Positions 26,299 to 36,415 of a stretch of 58,154 bases of DNA are shown piece by piece (position 1 is the stretch's first letter; every line of letters begins with the position of its first letter). The DNA lies in the NCBI GenBank assembly GCA_007118145.1, contig SKSD01000005.1, forward strand, positions 1-58,154. Direction: 5' to 3'. The notes under the pieces were generated by a model, which worked only from the letters and a program-made list of their open reading frames with translations, was not told where the DNA came from and searched no databases. The stretch comes from Halobacteriales archaeon. Its GTDB lineage: Archaea > Halobacteriota > Halobacteria > Halobacteriales > SKSH01. The translations under genes and the position numbers were made by a program.

Positions 26299-28059
26299 AT
26301 GAGTCAAGCAACACAGACGGAGGCCGTCCGCGAGGACGGTACGATAACAGGAGTGAGCGGCCCGGTCGTCACGGCGGTCGGGCTTGAAGCACGGATGAAC
26401 GACGTGGTCTACGTCGGTGACGAAGGCCTCATGGGTGAGGTCATCGAGATCGAGGGCGACGAGACGACCATCCAAGTGTACGAGGAAACCTCGGGTGTCG
26501 GCCCTGGCGAGCCGGTCGAGAACACGGGCAATCCACTGACGGTCGACCTCGGACCTGGCATGCTCGACTCGATCTATGATGGTGTGCAGCGACCACTCGA
26601 CGTGTTGGAGACGATTATGGGCTCCTTCCTCGACCGCGGTGTCGACGCACCAGGGATCGACCTTGAGAAGGAGTGGGAGTTCACCCCGACGGTCGAGGTG
26701 GGCGATGAGGTCGGGCCAGGCGAGGTCGTCGGGACCGTACCAGAGACAGAGAGCATCGACCACAAGGTGATGGTGCCGCCTACCTTCGATGAGGGGATCG
26801 TCGCCGAGGTGAACGATGGCGCGTACACCGTCGATGACCCGGTGGTGGTACTGGAGTCTGGCGAGGAGATCACCATGCGTCAAGAGTGGCCGGTCCGACG
26901 TGCCCGTCCGACGGCTGACAAACACAGTCCGATTGTTCCGTTGGTGACAGGTCAGCGTATCCAGGATGGCTTGTTCCCCATCGCGAAGGGTGGTACGGCC
27001 GCTATTCCTGGTCCATTCGGAAGTGGCAAAACAGTGACACAACAGAGTCTTGCCAAGTTCGCCGATGCCGATATCGTTGTCTACATCGGCTGTGGTGAGC
27101 GCGGTAACGAGATGACCGAGGTGATTGAGGACTTCCCGGAGCTTCCCGACCCACAGACAGGTAATCCGCTGATGTCGCGTACCTGTCTCATCGCCAACAC
27201 CTCGAACATGCCGGTTGCCGCCCGTGAGTCGTGCGTCTACACCGGCATCACGATCGCTGAGTACTACCGCGACATGGGTTACGACGTTGCACTCATGGCA
27301 GACTCCACCTCGCGTTGGGCTGAGGCGATGCGAGAGATCTCCTCACGACTCGAGGAGATGCCCGGTGAGGAGGGCTACCCGGCGTACCTCTCCGCCCGAC
27401 TCAGTCAGTTCTACGAGCGTGCAGGCTTGTTCACACTGCTCAACGGCGAGCAGGGATCCATCTCCGTCGTCGGTGCCGTGAGCCCACCGGGCGGTGACTT
27501 CTCCGAGCCGGTGACACAGAACACACTGCGCATCGTCAAGACGTTCTGGGCGCTTGACTCAGACCTGGCAGAGCGTCGCCACTTCCCGGCGATCAACTGG
27601 GACGAGTCGTACTCGCTTTACAAGAGCCAACTCGACCCGTGGTTCGTCGAGAATGTCGCCGAGGACTATCCCGAGCTTCGCCAGTGGGCGGTCGATATCC
27701 TCGACGAGGAGGGCGAACTCCAGGAGATTGTCCAGCTAGTCGGCAAGGACGCGCTGCCCGAGGACCAGCAACTGACCCTTGAGGTGGCGAGGTTCGTCCG
27801 GGAGGCATGGCTTCAGCAGAACGCCCTGCACGATGTTGATAGATACTGCCCACCCGAGAAGACCTACGCCATCCTCCAGGCGATTCAGACCTATCACGAT
27901 GAGGCGTTCGCCGCACTCGATGCGGGGGTCCCCGTCGAGGATATCCGTGATGCGAGTGCACCACCACGGCTGAACCGCATCGGGACGACCGAGGATTATG
28001 AACCGTTCATCGAGAAGCTCGTCGATGATATGACCGAGGAGCTCAGGGGGTTGTACTGA
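26299..28059 (+). CDS. atpA: A-type ATP synthase catalytic subunit A
   Basis: The 586-residue catalytic subunit has a beta-barrel N-terminus, then the extra bulge domain typical of A/V enzymes (about residues 115-190). Walker [13 protein letters not shown] is near 237 and the conserved [14 protein letters not shown] near 335. It makes ATP from ADP and phosphate on the cytosolic A1 head. No intein is present. It is followed after 1 base by atpB. Confidence 0.97.
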   Translation: MSQATQTEAVREDGTITGVSGPVVTAVGLEARMNDVVYVGDEGLMGEVIEIEGDETTIQVYEETSGVGPGEPVENTGNPLTVDLGPGMLDSIYDGVQRPLDVLETIMGSFLDRGVDAPGIDLEKEWEFTPTVEVGDEVGPGEVVGTVPETESIDHKVMVPPTFDEGIVAEVNDGAYTVDDPVVVLESGEEITMRQEWPVRRARPTADKHSPIVPLVTGQRIQDGLFPIAKGGTAAIPGPFGSGKTVTQQSLAKFADADIVVYIGCGERGNEMTEVIEDFPELPDPQTGNPLMSRTCLIANTSNMPVAARESCVYTGITIAEYYRDMGYDVALMADSTSRWAEAMREISSRLEEMPGEEGYPAYLSARLSQFYERAGLFTLLNGEQGSISVVGAVSPPGGDFSEPVTQNTLRIVKTFWALDSDLAERRHFPAINWDESYSLYKSQLDPWFVENVAEDYPELRQWAVDILDEEGELQEIVQLVGKDALPEDQQLTLEVARFVREAWLQQNALHDVDRYCPPEKTYAILQAIQTYHDEAFAALDAGVPVEDIRDASAPPRLNRIGTTEDYEPFIEKLVDDMTEELRGLY

Positions 28060-28060
28060 A

Positions 28061-29476
28061 ATGAAGGAATACCGTACCATCAATAAGGTAAGTGGCCCGC
28101 TGGTGTTCGCAGAGGTGGATGAGGCGATCGGATACGACGAGATCGTCGAGATCGAGACACCGGCTGGCGAGGTAAAGCGCGGACAGGTACTCGAGTCGAC
28201 CGATCGCTTCGTTGCCATCCAGGTGTTCGAGGGGACGGAGGGTATCGACCGACAGTGCACGGTCAGATTCCTCGGTGAGACGATGAAGATGGACGTGACC
28301 GAGGACCTCCTCGGTCGCGTCCTCGACGGTTCGGGACGCCCGATCGATGGTGGCCCGGAGATCGTCCCTGAGGAGCGCCGAGATATCGTCGGTGCCGCAC
28401 TCAACCCACATGCACGCGAATATCCTGCGGAGTTCATCCAGACCGGTGTCTCGGGTATCGACGGGATGAACACACTCGTCCGGGGTCAGAAACTGCCGCT
28501 GTTCTCTGGATCGGGGTTGCCACACAACGCTCTTGCACTACAGATTGCGCGCCAGGCGACCGTCCCGGAGGAGGACGAGGCCGAGGGCGAGTCGACCGAG
28601 TTCGCTGTGGTCTTCGCCGCCATGGGTATCACCGCCGAGGAGGCGAACGACTTCATCGATGACTTCGAACGCACGGGTGCTCTCGAGCGGTCGGTCGTCT
28701 TCATGAACCTCGCAGATGACCCTTCGGTCGAGCGGACGGTCACCCCACGTCTCGCACTCACGACCGCGGAGTACCTCGCCTTCGAGAAGGGGTACCACAT
28801 GCTGGTCATCCTGACCGACATGACGAACTACTGTGAGGCGTTGCGTGAGATCGGGGCTGCACGTGAAGAGGTGCCTGGCAGGCGTGGGTACCCCGGATAC
28901 ATGTACACCGACCTGGCGATGCTGTACGAGCGTGCCGGCCGTATCCAGGGTCAGGAGGGTTCGATTACGCAAATCCCCATCCTGACGATGCCAGGCGACG
29001 ATGACACACACCCGATTCCAGACCTCACCGGTTACATCACCGAGGGTCAGATATACGTCGACCGTGACCTCGACAGCAAGGGAGTTGAACCTCCGATCAA
29101 CGTGCTTCCGAGCCTATCACGCCTCATGGACGAGGGGATCGGTGAGGGGCTGACCCGTGAGGATCACAAGGGCGTGTCCGACCAGCTTTACGCCGCCTAC
29201 GCCGAGGGTGAGGACCTGCGAGCCCTGGTCAACATCGTCGGTCGTGAGGCGCTCGATGAGCGCGACAACCGCTACCTGGACTTCGCCGAGCGCTTTGAGA
29301 CCGAGTTCATTCAACAGGGATATGACACAAACCGGACGATCGAAGACACACTCGATATCGCGTGGGAGCTGCTGTCGATGCTGCCGAAGGATGAACTCCA
29401 CCGTATCGATGAGGAGCACATCGAGACCTACTACGTTGAGGACGCTGCCGAGACGGTCGGTGCCGAGGCAGACTGA
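28061..29476 (+). CDS. atpB: A-type ATP synthase subunit B (non-catalytic)
   Basis: The 471-residue regulatory nucleotide-binding subunit has [18 protein letters not shown] near residue 150, a degenerate P-loop as in all A/V B subunits, and [23 protein letters not shown]-type sequence near 250. It alternates with AtpA in the hexamer. The ATG follows directly on the atpA stop. It is intact and of normal length. Confidence 0.97.
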   Translation: MKEYRTINKVSGPLVFAEVDEAIGYDEIVEIETPAGEVKRGQVLESTDRFVAIQVFEGTEGIDRQCTVRFLGETMKMDVTEDLLGRVLDGSGRPIDGGPEIVPEERRDIVGAALNPHAREYPAEFIQTGVSGIDGMNTLVRGQKLPLFSGSGLPHNALALQIARQATVPEEDEAEGESTEFAVVFAAMGITAEEANDFIDDFERTGALERSVVFMNLADDPSVERTVTPRLALTTAEYLAFEKGYHMLVILTDMTNYCEALREIGAAREEVPGRRGYPGYMYTDLAMLYERAGRIQGQEGSITQIPILTMPGDDDTHPIPDLTGYITEGQIYVDRDLDSKGVEPPINVLPSLSRLMDEGIGEGLTREDHKGVSDQLYAAYAEGEDLRALVNIVGREALDERDNRYLDFAERFETEFIQQGYDTNRTIEDTLDIAWELLSMLPKDELHRIDEEHIETYYVEDAAETVGAEAD

Positions 29477-29486
29477 ACGATAACGG

Positions 29487-29493
29487 GTTTAAC
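29487..29493 (+). promoter_or_regulatory. Possible internal promoter before atpD
   Basis: GTTTAAC lies about 30 bases before the atpD ATG in the only sizeable gap (43 bases) of the operon. It could add transcripts for atpD and the downstream gene. Confidence 0.3.
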
Positions 29494-29519
29494 GAACTAC
29501 AACGAAGGGAAATACAACG

Positions 29520-30170
29520 ATGGCCGAGGACGTCAAGCCGACGCGTAAGAATCTCATGGAGATCGATGACCGCATCGAGCTCTCTGAGCGCGGTCACGAT
29601 ACACTCGAGAAAAAGCGTGACGGTCTCATCATGGAGTTCATGGAGATCCTCGAGCATGCTCAGACTGTCCGCGGCGACCTTGAGGCGTCCTATGAGGTGG
29701 CGCAAAAGCGCCTCAACATGGCTCGTGCCATGGAGGGGGACGTGGCGATCCGCGGTGCATCTGCAGCCCTCAAGGAGCACCCAGAGATCACGATCACCTC
29801 GAAGAACATCATGGGCGTCGTCGTCCCGCAGATCGAATCCACAAGTGTCAAAAAGCGGATCGACCAGCGAGGGTACGGCGTGCTCGGGACGAACTCACGC
29901 ATCGATGAGGCTGCAGCTGCCTACGAGCAGTTGCTTGAGGAGATCATCCTCGCCGCAGAGGTAGAGACGGCCATGAAGAAACTGCTCGATGAGATCGAGA
30001 CAACCAAGCGCCGTGTCAACGCTCTCGAGTTCAAACTCCTTCCTGACCTCTATGAGAACAAGGCCTTCATCGAACAGAAGCTCGAGGAGCAAGAACGCGA
30101 GGAGATCTTCAGACTCAAGAAGATCAAGGCGAAGAAAGAGCGTCAGGAGGCAGCCTCCAGCACCGAGTGA
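29520..30170 (+). CDS. atpD: A-type ATP synthase subunit D (central stalk)
   Basis: The 216-residue subunit consists of two long helices forming an antiparallel coiled coil (about residues 10-75 and 115-200). The start is [31 protein letters not shown]-like; the end is [16 protein letters not shown], a D-subunit hallmark. It is the rotor shaft turning inside the A3B3 head. It is separated from atpB by 43 bases, the widest gap in the operon. Confidence 0.95.
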   Translation: MAEDVKPTRKNLMEIDDRIELSERGHDTLEKKRDGLIMEFMEILEHAQTVRGDLEASYEVAQKRLNMARAMEGDVAIRGASAALKEHPEITITSKNIMGVVVPQIESTSVKKRIDQRGYGVLGTNSRIDEAAAAYEQLLEEIILAAEVETAMKKLLDEIETTKRRVNALEFKLLPDLYENKAFIEQKLEEQEREEIFRLKKIKAKKERQEAASSTE

Positions 30171-30184
30171 GGATCACGCACACC

Positions 30185-30586
30185 ATGTCACCAACCTGTT
30201 CTACCTGTCGGGCTGAGTCGATCGGATTCACCGTTCCCGAGCAACTCGCCACGCATGCGCCTGCAGGTATGTCGTACGCGGCTGCCTGTCGTGTGTGTCT
30301 GACGGTCGACCCACTCGACGAACTCCCCGGGGATGGTGGCGACCTCGGAAACATCAGTGAGGCACTTCCTGTCGATCAGGACCATGCCGCAGCTGTCATG
30401 CTCATCGTCGGGCTTCTCGAATCACTCGCACTCAACCGTCAACATATCGAGGCGATCGTGGATTATCTCGAAGCCGAGGGTGTCGATGCACTGCTTGTCC
30501 TACACAGATTAGCCGACGATACCAGCCTCCGTCCGGCGCTGGATATCGACCGTCGAGTGTATCAACTCGAACAACTCCTTGGTTGA
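30185..30586 (+). CDS. DUF6276-like zinc-ribbon protein downstream of ATPase
   Basis: The 133-residue haloarchaeal protein has two CxxC pairs in the first 50 residues (CSTCRAES and CRVCLTVDP) that should bind zinc. A helical C-terminal half follows (LIVGLLESLALNR, IVDYLEAEGVDALLVLHRLADD). It often follows atpD in haloarchaea; whether it helps the ATPase is unknown. ATG 30185 gives a start just before the first Cys pair; the frame is open to a GTG at 30167 overlapping atpD. Confidence 0.75.
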   Translation: MSPTCSTCRAESIGFTVPEQLATHAPAGMSYAAACRVCLTVDPLDELPGDGGDLGNISEALPVDQDHAAAVMLIVGLLESLALNRQHIEAIVDYLEAEGVDALLVLHRLADDTSLRPALDIDRRVYQLEQLLG

Positions 30587-30704
30587 GCCTGCGACCGTTG
30601 CTGCTCACGTTTATGACATCTCAAAAAGATATGTCTATGTCGCCTTCACATGGACCGTAAGGCAGGAGACATGTTCGATGGCTGTCTGTTCACCCTAACA
30701 GCCG

Positions 30705-31949
30705 TCAGACACCGGTCGAGTATCGAAGGAGGCCAGCAACCCCACCGAACGCATTGAGCAACTGTTCACCACGCTCGAAGTCAGATGAGATAAAAACCGT
30801 CTCTGTACCGCGTTGTTCCGCTATTTCGATGAGGTGATCGATGACGTCCTCTCGCTCGGTCTGATCAATCGACTCACCACACTGTTCACATGTGGCCACC
30901 TCGCCCTGCTTCCCCCGGTCGACGTACTCGAAGGTCTCGTGACCCTCCGGGCAGGTATGGATCAACACGTCGGTTCGGATATCCTCACTCAGCAGGAGCG
31001 TCTCGACCGAACCCATGATGAGGTTCTCCCTGGTCGCCTCGAACCCGTAAGTGGCTAACTTCTCCCCATGGAGCTCCTTGAAGAACCGATCCATGTAGCG
31101 TTTGTCCTCCATCAACTCCGCGTCGGACAGGGCGGCTTCGGCCTTCTTGACGAGCTCGTAGAGGCCAGAGTCGTCAGTGTACGAGACATCGAACTTGCCG
31201 ATGACCTTATCAGCTATCTCGTGGTGCAGGTAGTCACCGTCGAGGAACTCATCCTTGGTCGGTGATGGACCGCCTACGAGCACACCGTCGAGGTCGTGAC
31301 GGTGTGGGACGAACAGTTCGTCAGCCATCTCTGCAACCTCCTTGTAGAACTTATCAATCGCTTCAAGACGCAGACGGTGGAATCGTTGGGCTGACTGACC
31401 ACCCTTTCGTTGCTTACCTGGGACGAGTGAGGTGGCGTTCTTGATCGCCTCGATGCGCTTGCCCTTGAGCCAGCCGACCGTCGCCTCGCGGCGATCGAGG
31501 ACGACCAACCCGTACAACCCAGAGTCTGTAAACATCTCCTCGAGTGGCTCGAGCAAGAAGTCCGAGTCGCAGTGGTACCGGAATGATTGCACCGGTTGTG
31601 GCGGGTTCTCGAGCACCTCGGTGACCATCTGTGTCTGGCCGCCACCTGTGTCGACAGCTCCACTGAAGAACACGAGGCCGTTCTCAGGTGGGTTGTCGTA
31701 GTACTTCAGGCGTGCGTCGATGCTCGCGAGAGCGTCTCTGACGTTCGTCCTGGTATCTTTCGACTTGATGTTGCTCGCCTCGCTTTGCTCTTGGCGGACG
31801 TGATCGACGACATCGCTGATCTGCATATCGGGTGGGACGTAGATGGAGACGAGTTGCGTACCCGTCCCTCGGTGACCCTCGAGCTCCTCGAGCACCTTGC
31901 GGAACTCGTATTCGCGGCGGTCAGCATCAGCGCCGTCCTCATCACTCAT
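30705..31949 (-). CDS. prf1: Peptide chain release factor aRF1
   Basis: The 414-residue class I release factor recognises all three stop codons. The NIKS stop-codon loop (SNIKSKDTR) is near residue 65 and the GGQ catalytic motif (KGGQSAQRFHR) near 185. The C-terminal mini-domain carries the two CxxC-type pairs HTCPEGHETF and ATCEQCGES. ATG at 31949 is chosen over an in-frame TTG at 31961. It converges on the ATPase operon; the gap between them (30587-30704) holds no supported gene. Confidence 0.95.
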   Translation of the reverse strand: MSDEDGADADRREYEFRKVLEELEGHRGTGTQLVSIYVPPDMQISDVVDHVRQEQSEASNIKSKDTRTNVRDALASIDARLKYYDNPPENGLVFFSGAVDTGGGQTQMVTEVLENPPQPVQSFRYHCDSDFLLEPLEEMFTDSGLYGLVVLDRREATVGWLKGKRIEAIKNATSLVPGKQRKGGQSAQRFHRLRLEAIDKFYKEVAEMADELFVPHRHDLDGVLVGGPSPTKDEFLDGDYLHHEIADKVIGKFDVSYTDDSGLYELVKKAEAALSDAELMEDKRYMDRFFKELHGEKLATYGFEATRENLIMGSVETLLLSEDIRTDVLIHTCPEGHETFEYVDRGKQGEVATCEQCGESIDQTEREDVIDHLIEIAEQRGTETVFISSDFERGEQLLNAFGGVAGLLRYSTGV

Positions 31950-32001
31950 TGCGTTGAACAAGACGACGGGTCAATTAAGTATGCTTTGAACCGCATCAGT
32001 G

Positions 32002-33753
32002 TCACATCGAGCGTGGTGCGGCAATCCCGAGGAGGTTGAGCCCGCTCTCGACGGTCTGCCTGCTTGCATCGACCAGCGCGAGGCGTGTCGATGCAGTCTG
32101 GTCATCCGATGCGTCGATTACCGGACAGTCACGATAGAACGCATTGTAGGCATCTGCCAGCTCTAAGAGGTATGTCGAGATGCGATGTGGAGCGAAGGTG
32201 TCTGCTGCCGTCTCGATCTCATAGGGAAAGCGCGAGATTGCCTCGGTGAGGGCGATCTCACTTTCGTGGGAGGGCACACCGACCTCGGCCTCGATGCCAG
32301 CCCTCTCAGCTCGATCGATGATGCCACAACAGCGTGCGTGGACGTATTGTACGAATGGTGCAGATTGTGCCTCGAAATCGAGCGCGCGATCCCATTCGAA
32401 CGTGATGGCCTTCGTCGGTTGCTTTGACACGATATCGTATCGGACGGCACCGATACCAACATCGTGCGCTATCTGTTCGATCGTCTGTTCGTCGAGCTCA
32501 TCCTCCCTGATGCGATCGTCCATCCGGCGCTCGACCTCGGCTCTGGCTCGGTCGATCGCCTCATCGAGCAGATCATCCAGTTGGATACCTGTCCCCCGTC
32601 GCGTCGACATGGACTCGCCACCAGGGAGGTTGACCCAACCGTAGAGGATCTGTTCGAGGCGGTCGGTATCGTTGCCGAGAATATCGAGCGCCGCACGGAG
32701 TTGCTCGGCCTGGAGTCCGTGCCCCTCGCCCAGGATGGTCACTGCCTTGTCAAAGTTCTCGAACTTCCACTCATGGTGTGCAAGATCACGCGTGGTGTAC
32801 AGACTGGTCCCATCTGAACGGAGGAAGACGAATGGTTTGTCGATATCCCAGTCATCGAGGACCAACTGCCAGGCACCATCGTCCTGCTCGGCATATGCAC
32901 TCGACTTGAGGCGAGCAACGAGCGCGTCGGTCGAGCCGTCACGCATGAACGAGGTCTCCTTGACGAACTGGTCGAACGTTGCCGGCAGCCGTCCGAGACA
33001 GGCGGTCATCCCATCGAGGACCTGGTCGACCACGGTGGAGACGCGCTCATACGTCTCGTCATCACCAACCTCGAGACCTTGCATGATGGCGTTGATCTCC
33101 GCCTCAGCCTCTTCGAGTTCGTCACGGCTTGCTTGTTCGAGATACTCGTTTCCTTTACGGTAGTAACGAACCAGGTCGTACTCGATACGGTCACGCTCCG
33201 GTGCTGGCAGCTCGTCAGCATCGAACGTCTCGTACGCCCACGTGAACAACGCCATCTGTCTCCCCGCATCGTTGACGTAATAATGCGTCTCTACCTCGTA
33301 CCCGGCTGCATCGAGCAATCTTGCGACAGCATCTCCGATGATTGGGTTACGTGCCCGGCCGATGTGAACCGGACCGGTCGGGTTCGCACTCGTGTGCTCA
33401 ACGACCACAGATATATCGCGCGGTGGTAACGCAGCGAAGGATGGTGTCCCGGCGGCTTCGATCGTCTCGTGGTAGTATGCATCACTCGGGGTGGCATTGA
33501 GGTATGGGCCAACCGCTTCGATCGCTTCGATGTATCTCGTCTCATCGATGTCGATAGCCGCGTGAAGTCGTTGTGCGACGACCGGTGGTGCCTCCCCGAG
33601 ACGACTGGCCAGTCTGAAGGCGAGATTGGATGCGACGACCGCATCGAACTCCTCAGGTGGGTCCTCGAGACCGAGGTCGTCCTCATCGATACCCTCTGCC
33701 TCAAGCGCATCCCGGAGCACGTCACGGAACTCACCTCGCAGTGACCGCAGCAT
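32002..33753 (-). CDS. argS: Arginyl-tRNA synthetase
   Basis: The 583-residue class I synthetase has an N-terminal Add1 domain, then the HIGH-like [13 protein letters not shown] near residue 125, the KMSKS-like [12 protein letters not shown] near 385 and an anticodon-binding helical C-terminus ([12 protein letters not shown]). It charges tRNA-Arg. It lies 52 bases upstream of prf1 on the same strand, so the two may be transcribed together. Confidence 0.95.
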   Translation of the reverse strand: MLRSLRGEFRDVLRDALEAEGIDEDDLGLEDPPEEFDAVVASNLAFRLASRLGEAPPVVAQRLHAAIDIDETRYIEAIEAVGPYLNATPSDAYYHETIEAAGTPSFAALPPRDISVVVEHTSANPTGPVHIGRARNPIIGDAVARLLDAAGYEVETHYYVNDAGRQMALFTWAYETFDADELPAPERDRIEYDLVRYYRKGNEYLEQASRDELEEAEAEINAIMQGLEVGDDETYERVSTVVDQVLDGMTACLGRLPATFDQFVKETSFMRDGSTDALVARLKSSAYAEQDDGAWQLVLDDWDIDKPFVFLRSDGTSLYTTRDLAHHEWKFENFDKAVTILGEGHGLQAEQLRAALDILGNDTDRLEQILYGWVNLPGGESMSTRRGTGIQLDDLLDEAIDRARAEVERRMDDRIREDELDEQTIEQIAHDVGIGAVRYDIVSKQPTKAITFEWDRALDFEAQSAPFVQYVHARCCGIIDRAERAGIEAEVGVPSHESEIALTEAISRFPYEIETAADTFAPHRISTYLLELADAYNAFYRDCPVIDASDDQTASTRLALVDASRQTVESGLNLLGIAAPRSM

Positions 33754-33863
33754 GTACCCGACAGGTCGAGACGGGTCGCAATAGTGGTGTCGTCTTGTGA
33801 GACGTGGTGCATCGATCTTATCGCGATAGGTAAGGTGAGATCGGTGTCGAGCTCACACGCTGC

Positions 33864-33872
33864 CTTTTAGTG
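33864..33872 (+). promoter_or_regulatory. TATA box of taw1
   Basis: CTTTTAGTG is centred about 28 bases before the taw1 ATG, which predicts a leaderless transcript. Confidence 0.5.
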
Positions 33873-33895
33873 AAAACCTCCCCAAGTGTGGTTGG

Positions 33896-34870
33896 ATGAG
33901 CAAGACCGGTGGCACACCGAAGCAGGTTGATCAACCCAATTATCACTCGGTGAACCACACCGCGTCACAGGCGTGCGGATGGACGAAGAATGCCCTTCGT
34001 GGTGAGGGTCGCTGTTACAAGAACGTCTGGTATGGCATCCAGTCACACCGATGCATCCAGATGACACCCGTCATCCGGTGTAACGAGCGGTGTGTGTTTT
34101 GCTGGCGCGATCATCGCGGTCACGGTTACGAACTCGATGGGGTGGAGTGGGACGACCCGGATGCGGTGGCAGAGGCGAGCATCGAGTTGCAACGCAAGCT
34201 ATTGAGTGGTTTCGGTGGCCACGATGAGGTTCCACGAGAACGTTTCGAGGAATCGATGCGACCACGCCACGTCGCCATCTCGCTCGACGGTGAGCCGACA
34301 CTGTATCCCTACCTACCGGAGCTCATCGATGCCTTTCACGACCGAGATATTACCACGTTCCTGGTCACGAATGGAACGCGACCATCGGTCGTTCGCCGGT
34401 GTTCACCCACCCAGTTGTACATCAGCATTGATGCACCTGAGCGAGCGACGTTCGAGCGCGTTGTCAACCCGCTTGAGGATGATGCCTGGGAGCGTCTCAT
34501 CGAGACACTCGATGTTGTCGCAACGAAGGACAGTACCCGTACGGTCGCCCGGACGACACTGTTGCGTGGACACAACATGTGCGACCCAGACTGGTATGCC
34601 GTCTTGTTCCAACGCGGTGATTTCGACTTCGTCGAGTTGAAAGCCTACATGCACGTCGGACACTCGCAAGGGCGCCTCGAGCGTGATGTGATGCCAGATC
34701 ACGAGGAGGTGATCGCGTTCGCCGAACAGGTGCAGACACATCTCCCCGACCATCCGGTACTCAAAGGCGTCCCGCCATCGCGGGTGGCATTACTATCAAG
34801 GACAGAAGATACGTGGATATCCAAGCTCCGCCATGAGAGCGAGTTCTGGCAGCGTGACCCGTACGCGTAG
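33896..34870 (+). CDS. taw1: tRNA 4-demethylwyosine synthase (Taw1/TYW1)
   Basis: The 324-residue radical-SAM enzyme has CNERCVFCWRDHRG (CX3CX2C) near residue 63 and extra N-terminal cysteines for a second Fe-S cluster (SQACGWTKNAL, GRCYKNVWYG). The motif ISLDGEPTLYPYLPEL is near 125. It builds the tricyclic wyosine base at G37 of tRNA-Phe from pyruvate carbon. It lies alone between the divergent argS and the downstream riboflavin genes. Confidence 0.94.
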   Translation: MSKTGGTPKQVDQPNYHSVNHTASQACGWTKNALRGEGRCYKNVWYGIQSHRCIQMTPVIRCNERCVFCWRDHRGHGYELDGVEWDDPDAVAEASIELQRKLLSGFGGHDEVPRERFEESMRPRHVAISLDGEPTLYPYLPELIDAFHDRDITTFLVTNGTRPSVVRRCSPTQLYISIDAPERATFERVVNPLEDDAWERLIETLDVVATKDSTRTVARTTLLRGHNMCDPDWYAVLFQRGDFDFVELKAYMHVGHSQGRLERDVMPDHEEVIAFAEQVQTHLPDHPVLKGVPPSRVALLSRTEDTWISKLRHESEFWQRDPYA

Positions 34871-34911
34871 GTAGGTACTGCCGGCCGATCGAGGGTGACC
34901 AGGACATGACT

Positions 34912-34927
34912 ATCTCAATATTGAGAT
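34912..34927. promoter_or_regulatory. 16-base perfect palindrome, candidate RbkR operator
   Basis: ATCTCAATATTGAGAT is a perfect palindrome 50 bases upstream of the rbkR start and just upstream of a possible TATA-like region (about 34943-34950). RbkR proteins carry a DNA-binding domain and control riboflavin genes in other archaea, so self-control of rbkR-ribB through this site is a direct expectation. Confidence 0.55.
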
Positions 34928-34976
34928 GCATCACAAGTCCGGTATGCTTATGGCCGGCCTCATCGAATTTCTCATC

Positions 34977-35702
34977 ATGGCAAACGTTGCGTCGCTCGCC
35001 GTGGCACCTGATGAGGTCGCGGCGCTCCGGTCGCTTGCGACCCATCACATCGACGGGGAGGGTGGTCGCATCGATGAGGCGACTAAACTATCGTGTGCCG
35101 ATCTCGCGACCCGCCTTGATGTATCGACACAGACGGCTTCGAGACGGCTCCAACGACTGGAGGAGATCGGTGTCATCACCCGCAAACCGGAACGGGATGG
35201 ACAATGGGTCACGATCACAGAGGACGGAATCCGTATCTTACGCAGCGAATACGAGGCATACCGGCGAATCTTCGACGAGCCCACCGTGGTCGAACTCATC
35301 GGCCATGTCACCGGTGGGATGGGTGAGGGGAGACATTACATCACGCTCGGCGGTTACATGGAACAGTTCGTCACCAAACTCGGTTATGAACCGTTCCCGG
35401 GGACGTTGAACCTCGAGCTGACTGAGCAGAGTATCAGACGGCGACCAGGCCTTGAGTCGACACATGCAATCCACATCGAGGGGTGGGCTGACGAGCAACG
35501 GACCTACGGGCCTGCCACCTGCTATCCGGCCGTAATCGAGGGAGACCATGGTGCGACCGTCGAGTCGGTACACGTGATCGAGCCTGTGCGGACGCATCAC
35601 GATGAATCAAACCTCGAGGTGATCGCACCGGTCAAACTCAGAGACGAACTCACACTCACCGACGGCGATCGCCTGACCGTCATCGCGGGTGAGATGTTAT
35701 GA
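34977..35702 (+). CDS. rbkR: CTP-dependent riboflavin kinase with DNA-binding domain (RbkR)
   Basis: The 241-residue fusion has an N-terminal winged helix (residues 10-80; LATRLDVSTQTASRRLQRLEE is the recognition helix region) and a C-terminal DUF120 kinase domain with GMGEGRHYITLGGY near 120 and YEPFPGTLNLEL near 142. The kinase makes FMN from riboflavin using CTP, and the helix domain makes the protein a transcription regulator. ATG 34977 is chosen; upstream in-frame ATGs at 34926 and 34944 would overlap the palindrome. It overlaps ribB by 4 bases. Confidence 0.92.
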   Translation: MANVASLAVAPDEVAALRSLATHHIDGEGGRIDEATKLSCADLATRLDVSTQTASRRLQRLEEIGVITRKPERDGQWVTITEDGIRILRSEYEAYRRIFDEPTVVELIGHVTGGMGEGRHYITLGGYMEQFVTKLGYEPFPGTLNLELTEQSIRRRPGLESTHAIHIEGWADEQRTYGPATCYPAVIEGDHGATVESVHVIEPVRTHHDESNLEVIAPVKLRDELTLTDGDRLTVIAGEML

Positions 35703-36358
35703 GTAAATCACTACTGACCGACGTGGAGGCAGCCATCGAAGCCCTCGACGCCGGCCGACCGATTCTCGTGCATGATGGCACCGACCGAGAGCATGAGGTG
35801 GATCTGCTCTACCCCGCCAACTCGGTCGATCACGGTGCTGTCGGTCGATTACGCAACGATGCCGGCGGCGTCCTGTTCGTCGCCCTCTCGAACGAGGTTG
35901 CCGAGACGTTCGATCTTCCATTCCTCCACGACGCCATCGAGCATCCGTGTACGGTCTATAATGACGTGGGTTACGATACCCGTCCATCGTTCAGTCTCTC
36001 GGTCAACCACCGGGACACCTATACCGGGGTGACAGATATCGACCGTTCACGGACGATCCGAGCGGTGGCCGAAGCAGCGCGCGACCCGGTGGGGACTGAT
36101 TTTGCCGCTGAGTTCAGATCACCTGGCCACGTACACCTGCTCCGTGGGGCACCTGGCCTGCTTGCGACACGCCACGGGCATACCGAACTCGCGCTGGCGC
36201 TCGCAGAGCAGACCGATGCAGTGCGTGCCGTTGCAGGGAGCGAGATGCTCGATGATCAATCAGGAGGTGCACTCTCACCCGCTGCCGCACGGGCATACGC
36301 CGATCGGTACGACCTCATCTACCTCGATGGCCAGGATATCCTGGATACCCTCGGCTGA
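35699..36358 (+). CDS. ribB: 3,4-dihydroxy-2-butanone 4-phosphate synthase
   Basis: The 219-residue enzyme converts ribulose 5-phosphate to the four-carbon precursor of riboflavin. It shows RPILVHDGTDREHEVDL near residue 20, RNDAGGVLFVALS near 52 and HVHLLRGAPGLLATRHGHTE near 142. The acidic loop DREHEVDL departs from the bacterial DREnEGDL but keeps charged residues, as expected in halophile forms. It is translated in a coupled pair with rbkR (ATGA overlap). Confidence 0.9.
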   Translation: MSKSLLTDVEAAIEALDAGRPILVHDGTDREHEVDLLYPANSVDHGAVGRLRNDAGGVLFVALSNEVAETFDLPFLHDAIEHPCTVYNDVGYDTRPSFSLSVNHRDTYTGVTDIDRSRTIRAVAEAARDPVGTDFAAEFRSPGHVHLLRGAPGLLATRHGHTELALALAEQTDAVRAVAGSEMLDDQSGGALSPAAARAYADRYDLIYLDGQDILDTLG

Positions 36359-36415
36359 AAAGTTACCGACGAGATACGGGATAGGCTCTTAATCAAGGCG
36401 TGAGTCGCATCAACC

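Noticed and set aside
30649-30756. Short frame between the ATPase operon and prf1
   Set aside because: It runs into the antisense of the prf1 C-terminus and has no recognisable feature; the GGCTGT...ACAGCC arms nearby may simply be a 3' hairpin.
33819-33828. TATCGCGATA palindrome before taw1
   Set aside because: Ten-base palindromes of this kind are expected by chance; it is not linked to a regulator gene.
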